Assembly (NCBI RefSeq): GCF_014698045.1 | Contig: NZ_JACJSE010000040.1 | Span: 1 to 45,011, forward strand | Length of the DNA stretch: 45,011 nucleotides | Source of the DNA: Aulosira sp. FACHB-615 | Lineage (GTDB): Bacteria; Cyanobacteriota; Cyanobacteriia; Cyanobacteriales; Nostocaceae | Direction: 5' to 3' | Shown here: one piece after another, positions 24,661 through 32,466 of the stretch | Position numbering within the stretch: the stretch's first letter is position 1 | Layout of the letters: each line of letters starts with the position of its first letter | Translations under genes and position numbers: made by a program | The notes under the pieces: generated by a model | Databases searched by the model: none | Seen by the model: only the letters and a program-made list of their open reading frames with translations | Told to the model about the DNA's origin: nothing

Positions 24661-26010
24661 CTAAATAACTGCTGGCGATCGCTCAGATTGAAAGAAACGG
24701 TTAGCGGGGCGGGGGAGTCCCAAATTTTCCCGCAAGGTTGTTCCCTCATACTCGGTGCGGAAAATTCCCCGGCTTTGGAGTTCTGGCACAACCTTGTCAA
24801 CAAAATCGTTCAACCCTTCCGGCAGATAAGGGAACATAATATTAAAGCCGTCCGAGCCTTCTTCCTTCAGCCATTGCTCCATCTCATCGGCGATGGTCTG
24901 GGGTGTTCCCACAAAAGCCAACCCGCCGTAACTACCGACACGTTGCGCTAGTTGTCGAATCGTCAAGTTTTCACGCTGTGCTAAGGCGATGACTCTTTCC
25001 CGTGAAGAATGTCCGGCATTGGTTGGCGGAATTTCTGGTAAGGGGCCATCAGGGTCAAAACCGGAAACATCGTAGCCCAGCGCACCATTTAAACTAGCGA
25101 TTCCACTGTCATAATGTACGAGACTATCTAAATAAACGCGCTTGGCTTGCGCTTCGGCGACGGTTTCCCCGACCACAACTAAAGCACCAGGAAGAATTTT
25201 TATACTATCTGGGTCACGTCCAATTGCTTTCGCCCGTCCTTTGATGTCTGCAAATAAAGCTTTGCCAGCCTCCAGATTACCAGCCGGCGCAAACACAGCC
25301 TCGGCAGTTTCGGCGGCTAATTGTCGTCCGGCTTCCGATGCACCAGCCTGGACAATTACAGGCCAGCCTTGCACGGGTCTTGCAATATTTAATGGCCCCC
25401 GCACCGAGAGATATTTGCCTTTGTGATTCAGAACGTGAAGCTTTTCGGGATCAAAATAAATCCCAGCTTCCACATCCCGAACAAAAGCATCATCAGCAAA
25501 GGAATCCCAAAGCCCTGTAACCACATCATAAAATTCCCTCGCCCGACGGTAGCGTTCATCATGCTCTATCTCTTCTTCTAAATTAAAGTTGAGTGCTGCG
25601 TCTGGATTAGCTGTGGTGACGATGTTCCAGCCAGCGCGGCCGCCACTGATATGGTCGAGAGAGGCAAAGCGACGGGCAATATGGAAAGGCGCGTCATAAG
25701 TTGTAGAAGCTGTAGCTACTAATCCGATGTGTTCGGTGACGGTAGAGAGGGCAGAAAGCAGGGTAAACGGCTCAAAAGAGGTAACAGTATGACTGCGTTT
25801 CAGGGCATTTATGGGCATATTCAGCACGGCTAAGTGATCTGCCATGAAGAATGCGTCAAACTTGCCTGCTTCGAGTTTTTGGATGAATTTTTTCAGTGCT
25901 GGGAAGTTGAAATTAGCATCAGGTATAGCCCCTGGATAACGCCAAGCCCCTGTATGGATGCTGACGGGGCGCATGAACGCACCTAATTTTAATTGCTTTA
26001 TTCTACTCAT
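24661..26010 (-). CDS. LLM flavin monooxygenase, NtaA/SnaA/DszA type
   Basis: 449 residues, the longer NtaA/DszA form of the luciferase-like family: KLGAFMRPVSIHTGAWRYP, KFDAFFMADHLAVLN, GRAGWNIVTTANPDAALNF, HDERYRRAREFYDVV and GLAFVGTPQTIADEM. Relatives oxidise nitrilotriacetate, EDTA or dibenzothiophene sulfone with reduced FMN. In a sulfur cluster the likely chemistry is oxidative C-S or S-side cleavage. Six Met, no Cys. ATG start with GGAGG four bases upstream. It follows the MetQ-like gene by 18 bases and precedes the YfcF-like gene by 32, in the operon that also carries metN. Confidence 0.85.
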   Translation of the reverse strand: MSRIKQLKLGAFMRPVSIHTGAWRYPGAIPDANFNFPALKKFIQKLEAGKFDAFFMADHLAVLNMPINALKRSHTVTSFEPFTLLSALSTVTEHIGLVATASTTYDAPFHIARRFASLDHISGGRAGWNIVTTANPDAALNFNLEEEIEHDERYRRAREFYDVVTGLWDSFADDAFVRDVEAGIYFDPEKLHVLNHKGKYLSVRGPLNIARPVQGWPVIVQAGASEAGRQLAAETAEAVFAPAGNLEAGKALFADIKGRAKAIGRDPDSIKILPGALVVVGETVAEAQAKRVYLDSLVHYDSGIASLNGALGYDVSGFDPDGPLPEIPPTNAGHSSRERVIALAQRENLTIRQLAQRVGSYGGLAFVGTPQTIADEMEQWLKEEGSDGFNIMFPYLPEGLNDFVDKVVPELQSRGIFRTEYEGTTLRENLGLPRPANRFFQSERSPAVI

Positions 26011-26028
26011 TATCCCTCCGTATCATGT

Positions 26029-26895
26029 TTAGAATGCAGGGGCGATCGTCCCTTTGAGATAGTTATTGATGTAGGTTTTCAATTTGGGATCAATAACTAA
26101 TTGATTTAGCTTTTGGATATTTGGATCATTTACTTTTGATTGTACAGTTGCTAAACCTACTGCATAATTTTTGTTAGCCATGCCAATTTCGTCTAATACA
26201 ATTGGGTCTAGGGATACTTTTGCTTGGACTAAAAAAGATGCCGAGGTCACAGCTAAATCAACATCATCCAATGCTCTGACGATCGCGTAATTATCTAATT
26301 CTTGAATTTGCAGATTTTTGGGATGCTTAATTACATCTTTGACGCTGTAATATTCTCCCGTCTTTTCTTTTAAATTGATTAAGTTAATTTGTTTGAGAAA
26401 TTTTAAAGCCCGATCCTGATTGCTATCATCGTTAGAAATAGCGATGGTTGCTCCAGTGGGAATGTCCTTAAGGGATTTTGTTTTTAATTTTTTTGAATAT
26501 AGCCCTGTGATGGTAGTATAGCTGCGATTTAACATAACAAAATCAGCATTCAGTCTTTTAGCAGCTTGTTTCATAAATGGTTCATGCTGGAAAAAGTTAG
26601 CATCAATTTCGCCATTTTTAAGAGCATCGTTAATTTTGACAGAATCAGCAATAGTCACAATTTGAAAGTCTAAACCGTGACTGGGGGCTATTTCTTTTTG
26701 AATGAATTTTAAAACATCTTCTGTGGTGGTATTGCGAGAACCAACTTTGAGTAATGTTGTCTTGGTTGATTGACTCACTAATTGACTAGTAGATGCAGGT
26801 TGTTTTGGTGTACAACCGGCAAAAGAAACAGATGCAATTGTACTTCCGATACCTAAAAGAAAATATCGCCGATTGATTCTTGTTAAACTAGCCAT
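26029..26895 (-). CDS. metQ: MetQ-like methionine-binding lipoprotein
   Basis: About 288 residues from the ATG at 26893-26895, with an RRYFLLGIG twin-arginine-like lipoprotein signal and lipobox ...FAGC. MetQ block DANFFQHEPFMKQAA is intact, as is VRALDDVDLAVTSA. The first codons follow the metN stop within a few bases, so the two are translationally coupled. It precedes the DszA-like monooxygenase, tying methionine-type import to oxidative sulfur release. It is more divergent from the tandem pair at 27911-29719 than they are from each other. Confidence 0.85.
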   Translation of the reverse strand: MASLTRINRRYFLLGIGSTIASVSFAGCTPKQPASTSQLVSQSTKTTLLKVGSRNTTTEDVLKFIQKEIAPSHGLDFQIVTIADSVKINDALKNGEIDANFFQHEPFMKQAAKRLNADFVMLNRSYTTITGLYSKKLKTKSLKDIPTGATIAISNDDSNQDRALKFLKQINLINLKEKTGEYYSVKDVIKHPKNLQIQELDNYAIVRALDDVDLAVTSASFLVQAKVSLDPIVLDEIGMANKNYAVGLATVQSKVNDPNIQKLNQLVIDPKLKTYINNYLKGTIAPAF

Positions 26896-26897
26896 GA

Positions 26898-27875
26898 TCA
26901 ATGTACTTCCACTTCAAATTCGGCTTCGTGTAAATAGTTCAAAGCTTGCGTTACCTTCTGACCTGCTAATTCAATGTGGAACTGACCAACTCGGCGATCG
27001 CCTACGGTCTCCACACTCCCACTCAGGATATTGACATCCACATCAAAGCGTCGGGCTAAGGTGGCGAAAATTGGCTGACTGGCTTGTTCTCCCGCAAAGG
27101 CGATCGTAGCGAGAACAGCACCAGGTTTTGCTCTATAACCATTCCGACGGGGAAAAAATTCTTGGGCGAGAAATGATTCTGGTCTAGCGATTAAATCGCT
27201 CACATATCCCTTTTCAACAATCTTACCTGCATTGAGTATTGCCACACTATCGCAGATTTGCTTGACCACACCCATTTCATGAGTAATGAGTAAAATTGTC
27301 AAACCCATACGCTTATTCAAATCACGTAACAAGTCCAGAATCGACCTAGTTGTTTGCGGGTCAAGTGCAGATGTCGCTTCATCAGACAATAAAACTTTCG
27401 GTTCTCCCGCCAAAGCCCTAGCAATACCTACCCGTTGCTTTTGTCCCCCAGACAGTTGCGCCGGATAAGCATCAGCTTTACCTTGCAAACCCACCAGTGA
27501 AATTAATTCTTCTACCTTAGCCCGACGTTGTAGCCTACTCAAACCCATCACTTCCAAAGGAAAAGCAATATTTTCCGCCACTGTTCTGCAACTTAGTAAA
27601 TTAAAGTGTTGAAAAATCATGCCAATATGTTGACGGGCGACACGTAATTTATCTCCCGACAATTTTGTGATTTCTTGTCCATCAACCACAACTGAACCTG
27701 ATGTTGGTTTTTCTAGTTGATTAACACAACGAATTAACGTGCTTTTACCTGCGCCACTTTGACCTAAAACGCCAAAAATTTCTCCTGGTTTAACAAACAG
27801 GCTCACTCCATCTAAAGCGACAACTTTTTGAGTACCTTGGTGATAAATTTTGCGAACATCAGTAAATGTGATCAT
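26898..27875 (-). CDS. metN: Methionine-type ABC ATPase with NIL domain
   Basis: About 325 residues from the ATG at 27873-27875, which gives MITFTDVRKIYHQG; a start six codons earlier is less likely. ABC motifs: Walker A GQSGAGKST, signature LSGGQKQR, Walker B KVLLSDEATSALD, H-loop LITHEMG. The C-terminal 75 residues form the NIL domain that binds methionine and inhibits transport in MetN proteins, so uptake is likely feedback-regulated. Three Cys and several Met show that it does not share the sulfur depletion. Its normal partner metI lies 6 kb downstream at 20307. Confidence 0.9.
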   Translation of the reverse strand: MITFTDVRKIYHQGTQKVVALDGVSLFVKPGEIFGVLGQSGAGKSTLIRCVNQLEKPTSGSVVVDGQEITKLSGDKLRVARQHIGMIFQHFNLLSCRTVAENIAFPLEVMGLSRLQRRAKVEELISLVGLQGKADAYPAQLSGGQKQRVGIARALAGEPKVLLSDEATSALDPQTTRSILDLLRDLNKRMGLTILLITHEMGVVKQICDSVAILNAGKIVEKGYVSDLIARPESFLAQEFFPRRNGYRAKPGAVLATIAFAGEQASQPIFATLARRFDVDVNILSGSVETVGDRRVGQFHIELAGQKVTQALNYLHEAEFEVEVH

Positions 27876-27910
27876 TTCAGAATTACCCCACAATTAATCA
27901 TGACTATTTT

Positions 27911-28804
27911 TTAAGGAATGGGAATCACTGCGCCTTGATATTTATCTCTAATAAATTGTTTGACTTGATCATCCCGTAACAACTTATAGAGTTTTTGAAT
28001 TCTGGGGTCATTTTCCTGCCCTTGTAATGTTGTCACTGTCACCGCATAAATCGGATTTTTACTGGATTCTAACGCCAAGGCATCTTTATCTGTTCTTAGT
28101 CCTCCTGCCAGCACTGTTGCACCTGTCATAACAGCTAAATCAACATCAGGAAGCGAAGGAATCATTTGAGTTGCTGGTACTTCTTTGACTTGTAAGTTTT
28201 TAGGATTTTCGGCAATATCTTTAGGACTAACTAAACCTTTAGCAGTAGTTTTTAACTTTACTAATCCAGCTTCTTCAATTACCTTCAAAGCCCGATGAGC
28301 ATTATTAATATCACCAGGGATAATCACAGTGCCATTTTTCGGCACTTCTGCCAAAGATTTGTGTCTTTTGGAATATACACCCACTGGATTTAAGTGAATC
28401 GGCGGATTTAAAGCCACCATTTTAATATTATGTTGCTTGCCAAAATCCTCCATAAAAGGAACGTGTTGAAAGTAATTAGCATCAATTTGTTTATCTCTCA
28501 GCGCAAAGTTATTTTGTACACTGTCACTAAAGGTGAAAATTTCAATATCTAATCCCGCCTGTGGTGCGAGATTTTTCTTGACAAACTCTAAAATTTCTCC
28601 GGCTGGAACTGGTGAAACTCCAACTTTAATTTTTTCTTTGGTTGCTGTTGTTGTTGTGTTAGAGGCTGGGGTAGCAGATGGATTAGTATTTGTATTAGCA
28701 GAATTATTTTGCGGTGAACTACAACTAGTAAAAACTGTAGAAGCTGTAAAAGAGACAACTGCTAAGAGAAAAAACCGACGATTGATGTTGTTAAGCAAAG
28801 TCAT
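27911..28804 (-). CDS. metQ: MetQ-like lipoprotein, tandem paralogue 2
   Basis: 297 residues. RRFFLLAVVS signal with lipobox ...FTSC, a Ser/Thr/Asn/Pro-rich linker (about residues 30-57), then the NLPA fold with DANYFQHVPFMEDFG. It is closely similar along its whole length to the next gene upstream (28829-29719), with an identical GAVIPIP C-terminus, so the two arose by tandem duplication. Gap to metN start is 35 bases. Differences cluster in the ligand-facing middle (HLNPVGVYSKRHKSL against HLNPVGLFSKKYKSL), which could alter specificity. Confidence 0.87.
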   Translation of the reverse strand: MTLLNNINRRFFLLAVVSFTASTVFTSCSSPQNNSANTNTNPSATPASNTTTTATKEKIKVGVSPVPAGEILEFVKKNLAPQAGLDIEIFTFSDSVQNNFALRDKQIDANYFQHVPFMEDFGKQHNIKMVALNPPIHLNPVGVYSKRHKSLAEVPKNGTVIIPGDINNAHRALKVIEEAGLVKLKTTAKGLVSPKDIAENPKNLQVKEVPATQMIPSLPDVDLAVMTGATVLAGGLRTDKDALALESSKNPIYAVTVTTLQGQENDPRIQKLYKLLRDDQVKQFIRDKYQGAVIPIP

Positions 28805-28828
28805 TGATTTAATTACAAATAATGAAAA

Positions 28829-29719
28829 TTAAGGAATGGGAATCACTGCACCTTGGTATTTATCTCTAATAAATTGTTTGACTTTATCGTCCCGCAACAA
28901 CTTATAGAGTTTCTGCACTCTGGGGTCGGTTTCTTTACCTTTTAATGTTGTGACTGTCACCGCATAAATTGGGTCTTTAGCAGTCTCTAAAGCTAAAGCA
29001 TCTTTATCGGTTTTTAATCCAGCTTGCACAATCCAATTACCTGTAACTCCGGCTAAATCCACATCAGGAAGACTCGGAATTGCTTGCGCTCCTGGTATTT
29101 CTTTAATTTGGATGTTTTTGGGGTTAGCAATAATATCTTTAGGACTCGCCGGACGAACATTTTCCTTAAGTTTGATTAAGCCTGATGATTCTAAGACTTT
29201 TAAAGCCCGATGAGCATTGCTAGGATCATCAGGAATTGTCACCAGAGCTTTGTTAGGTACATCATTAAGGGACTTATATTTTTTAGAAAAAAGTCCCACC
29301 GGATTTAAATGAATTTGTGGCGTAAAAGCATACATTTCAAAGTTATGTTTCTTGCCATAGTCCTCCATAAAAGGAATATGCTGGAAATAATTGGCATCAA
29401 TCACACCATCTTTCAAAGCAGTGTTATTCTGCACAAAGTCATTGAATGTAACTATTTCGATATCTAGTCCCGCTTCTGGTGCTAAATTCTTTTTGACAAA
29501 TTCTAAAATTTCACCTGCTGGTACTGGTGTGACACCAACTTTGATTTTTTCTTTGGCTGTAGTTGTGGTTGTATTGGCTGCTGTGGTGGCTGAAGGATTC
29601 ACATTATTCACAGCCGAATTATTTTGCGGTGAACTACAACTAGCAAAGACTGTAGAAGCTGCAAATGATGTGATAGCAATTAAAAAGAATCGGCGGTTAA
29701 TGTTAGTAGGTAATTTCAT
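28829..29719 (-). CDS. metQ: MetQ-like lipoprotein, tandem paralogue 1
   Basis: 296 residues, the first gene of the operon metQ-metQ-metN-metQ-dszA-like-yfcF. Signal MKLPTNINRRFFLIAITS, lipobox ...FASC, low-complexity linker, then DANYFQHIPFMEDYG. It begins 24 bases ahead of its duplicate. The Arg-Arg-x-x-Leu pattern recurs in all four MetQ-like proteins, suggesting Tat export or a conserved lipoprotein signal. No strong Shine-Dalgarno is visible. The gap 29720-29874 upstream holds CTGACTTCTGACTCCTG-type degenerate repeats. Confidence 0.87.
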   Translation of the reverse strand: MKLPTNINRRFFLIAITSFAASTVFASCSSPQNNSAVNNVNPSATTAANTTTTTAKEKIKVGVTPVPAGEILEFVKKNLAPEAGLDIEIVTFNDFVQNNTALKDGVIDANYFQHIPFMEDYGKKHNFEMYAFTPQIHLNPVGLFSKKYKSLNDVPNKALVTIPDDPSNAHRALKVLESSGLIKLKENVRPASPKDIIANPKNIQIKEIPGAQAIPSLPDVDLAGVTGNWIVQAGLKTDKDALALETAKDPIYAVTVTTLKGKETDPRVQKLYKLLRDDKVKQFIRDKYQGAVIPIP

Positions 29720-29874
29720 AGTTGTAATTACGAGTTAATTTGACTGTAAGAACTCAGCACCCAGGAATCAAAAGTCAGATATTGATCAGGAATGTAGCCT
29801 GATTTATATATATTATTCAGATTCTTTAACTATTCTGTCTCCTGACTTCTGACTCCTGAATTCTTAAGTTTGAT

Positions 29875-30960
29875 TTACCATTTTTGGTCAGGAATCCAGT
29901 TGTAGTTTTTATCTTTGACATCTATTTTTTTCGGAATGATTTTGAGTTCATAAAATGTATCTGCCATACGTTGCAGACCACTTAAAACTTCATCTGTGAC
30001 TGGTAATACTTCCCGTTGACCACCCCGTTCTTCTACTGTTTCCATTGTTTTTAGGTCAATTTTGTACAGTTTAGAAAGCAGTTTGGCAGAATCTTTGTAG
30101 TTTTCTCTCGACCAAGTACCAGCTTTTTCTAGCTCTTGTAAAACTATCTTGAGAACGTCGGGATGATCGCGGACAAAATCTGGAGCAGCATAATAAAAAC
30201 TAGGGCTTTCGAGTGCTGCTTTATCTCCAAAGACGGCGCTATTATCTGCCAGTAAGCGAGTGCGGAGTTTACGTTCAGCTTCAGCTGTGTAAGGGTCCCA
30301 AATTAACCACGCATCAATATCACCACGTTCAAATGCTGGTAAGGCTTCAGCAGGTGTCAGATAAAGAGGTTGAATATCACTAAATTTCAACCCGACTTTT
30401 TCTAAAGCACGCACAATAATGTAGTGTTGACCAGAACCTTTTGCAAAAGCAACTTTCTTACCTTTTAAATCAGCAAGTGTTTTGATTGGGGAATTTTCTT
30501 GGACTAAAATAGCGGAACCTCTAGTGCTACCTGTCCCGGCTGCGACTCTAACAAAGGGTTTATCACCGGCTTGAGCAAAGACGCTTCCTGTGCCACCACC
30601 ACCACCAAATACAATTGCACCTGCTCCCATCCCATCTAAAAGCGGTGCTGTGGAGGAAAATTCATTCCACGTTACAGATATCCCCAAGGGTTGTAATCGC
30701 TTTTCTAAACTTCCTTGGGCTTTGATAATATTCAACAACGCCATCCCTTTTTGATGACCCATTTTCAGCACTGTGAGCTTGGGTGCTTGGGCTTTTTGGG
30801 TAGATGTATCAGCTGAATTACTGGGGGCGCAAGATGCGATCGCTAAACTCAATCCCATACCCAGCACAAACAATACAGCAAAAGTTTTAATTCTTTGATG
30901 CCGAAATAATCCCCACTTTCTAAAAAAACTTAACAATTTATTTAGTATTTGCTCTATCAT
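29875..30960 (-). CDS. Aliphatic sulfonate-binding lipoprotein
   Basis: 361-residue SsuA-type SBP with lipobox ...AIASC after a hydrophobic signal. Landmarks: LKMGHQKGMALLNIIKAQGSLE, GAIVFGGGGGTGSVFAQAG, LADLKGKKVAFAKGSGQHYI and DIDAWLIWDPY. ATG start with AAGGAGGG seven bases upstream, one of the strongest ribosome sites in the window. It stands 155 bases upstream of the metQ operon and could be transcribed with it. Fifth NMT1/SsuA-type protein here against a single permease/ATPase set. Confidence 0.86.
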   Translation of the reverse strand: MIEQILNKLLSFFRKWGLFRHQRIKTFAVLFVLGMGLSLAIASCAPSNSADTSTQKAQAPKLTVLKMGHQKGMALLNIIKAQGSLEKRLQPLGISVTWNEFSSTAPLLDGMGAGAIVFGGGGGTGSVFAQAGDKPFVRVAAGTGSTRGSAILVQENSPIKTLADLKGKKVAFAKGSGQHYIIVRALEKVGLKFSDIQPLYLTPAEALPAFERGDIDAWLIWDPYTAEAERKLRTRLLADNSAVFGDKAALESPSFYYAAPDFVRDHPDVLKIVLQELEKAGTWSRENYKDSAKLLSKLYKIDLKTMETVEERGGQREVLPVTDEVLSGLQRMADTFYELKIIPKKIDVKDKNYNWIPDQKW

Positions 30961-31537
30961 AAATTAACCCTCCTTGTTATCAATGCAGTCTTGGGTTTTG
31001 CAATTATTTGTAATTAACATTAGGCATAGAAAAACATCTTTTTCTACGCCAGAAACTTTTGTTAAACCTAATTAAAATCAGTCTGTCAATTAGTGCTATT
31101 AGAAAAAATATAGTATACCCATTAACTATAAAATTGTTGTGTTCTTGGCGACTAAAACCAATATTTCTTACATCAATAAATAGAAAAGATGGATATCTCC
31201 AAAATCTCAACAAAAAATTATCCGTATTGATAAACAAAAGTTCAGTTAAGCATAACTGTAGGTTGGCTGTAACGAAGTCTAACCCAACAAAACCTCCTAA
31301 ATTTTGGCTTTTGTTCCTTAAGCAAACCTATGTATTTTAAGGTTTGTGGCACTAGTTAAAACTTATTGTGCGATACCTCAGCAAAACAAAAAATAATGTT
31401 ACTAATTCATTGATGATTAGTAACATTTAAAATCTTATAAAATATGAAAAATTAATGTGTTACCACGGTAAACCACAGAGGTTAATCGTTCCTTTTTTGG
31501 AGCTTTATAATTCATGCTCAAAGGATGGTTTTGATCA
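30961..31537. other. A/T-rich intergenic gap
   Basis: The longest gap in the sulfur block. Short frames on both strands have no protein-like features. It contains a terminator-like hairpin at 31395-31427 and a GGTTGGCTGTAACGAAGTC/AACCCAAC interspersed-repeat fragment at about 31260-31290. The promoter for the SBP gene starting at 30960 should lie in its left part. Confidence 0.5.
31395..31427 (-). terminator. A/T-rich hairpin with T-tract (minus strand)
   Basis: AATGTTACTAAT and ATTAGTAACATT are exact 12-bp inverted arms around a 9-base loop. On the minus strand the stem is followed by TATTTTTTGTTTTG, as in an intrinsic terminator. It lies about 110 bases after the stop of the ferritin-like gene at 31538. 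Confidence 0.6.
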
Positions 31538-32353
31538 TTAATCATTCACACTCACAAGTTTGGGCAATCTAGAAACAGGGACATCCAAGAAATAAGATAG
31601 AACTTCCTGCCGCCAAGTATCATAAAGTACTGGCAAATTATCAATTTCAACTCCAATACCTTTTTGACTTAATTGCCAATGATCTCGCAGATAAGGATTA
31701 CGCCGACCTTGACCTTCTTCATCAGCTTCTAGAACTTGGGCAATTAAATCTTCTTTCTCGGCTTGTGAGGCGCGATCAAATTTACGTTGCCACCAATCAA
31801 CCACACCTAAACGATGAACTGCTTCATCTGGTAAGATTTTTTCTGCTGCATATTTGGCAGAGTCTGGGTCATTGATTTTGCTAGTACGGCTATTGATAAA
31901 TAACAAAGCCACAATATGCAGTTCATAATGTAATTCAAATGCTAAAAAGCCTTGCCAATTACGAATGGGTAAATCACCCATGTAATCCCAATGTTTCTGC
32001 ACTTGTTTTTGGATATCTTCAATGGGGTCATGTCCAGATATTGCTTGCGCTCTTAAACGAGTATTTTGGGCATGTGCGCCATCGTCCCCTATTTGTCTGC
32101 TCAAAAATAGTTGTAATTCTGGGTCTGGAAAGGAGTCAATTATCTTAGCGCAGACTTGCACAATAAATAAATCATGGGCTGCACCAGCTACACGAAAACG
32201 ATAAAAATTCTCTCTTTCTTCATCAGTTTCCGGTGGTCTTGCTTCAACTAATCGCTTTTTGGGAATGTGCGGTGCGTGTTTATCAACTAATTTATCGAAG
32301 ATTTCCAGTTCTAAATCTGTAGTCCAAGCTGGACGAGTCAAGATTGCAGTCAT
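31538..32353 (-). CDS. Ferritin-like candidate diiron protein
   Basis: 271 residues from the ATG at 32351-32353, supported by AAGGA six bases upstream. I do not recognise a named family. The sequence is nearly all helical and shows two (D/E)-x-x-H motifs, Asp91-Gly-Ala-His94 (DDGAHAQ) and Glu177-Ala-Val-His180 (PDEAVHRLG), plus acidic/His-rich helices with Glu45/46/48...His60 and Glu140/Glu144 (FELHYELH). This is the four-helix spacing of ferritin-like diiron oxygenases. Two Met and one Cys. It is co-transcribed with an LLM monooxygenase 113 bases upstream, which suggests an oxygenase or peroxide-handling role in organosulfur oxidation. Family assignment is tentative. Confidence 0.5.
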   Translation of the reverse strand: MTAILTRPAWTTDLELEIFDKLVDKHAPHIPKKRLVEARPPETDEERENFYRFRVAGAAHDLFIVQVCAKIIDSFPDPELQLFLSRQIGDDGAHAQNTRLRAQAISGHDPIEDIQKQVQKHWDYMGDLPIRNWQGFLAFELHYELHIVALLFINSRTSKINDPDSAKYAAEKILPDEAVHRLGVVDWWQRKFDRASQAEKEDLIAQVLEADEEGQGRRNPYLRDHWQLSQKGIGVEIDNLPVLYDTWRQEVLSYFLDVPVSRLPKLVSVND

Positions 32354-32466
32354 AAAGTTTCCTTTGGGTAATGAGGAGTAGGAAAAGATTTTTGGATTCA
32401 ATCTCAAATCCGTCTTGAAAAGTTTGCTCAAGTCGGGAAACCCGCCCACGCAACTTTTCGCAAAAT

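Noticed and set aside
31004..31340. Small open frames on both strands of the A/T-rich gap
   Set aside because: Composition is what A/T-rich DNA gives by chance, with no ribosome site or family pattern.
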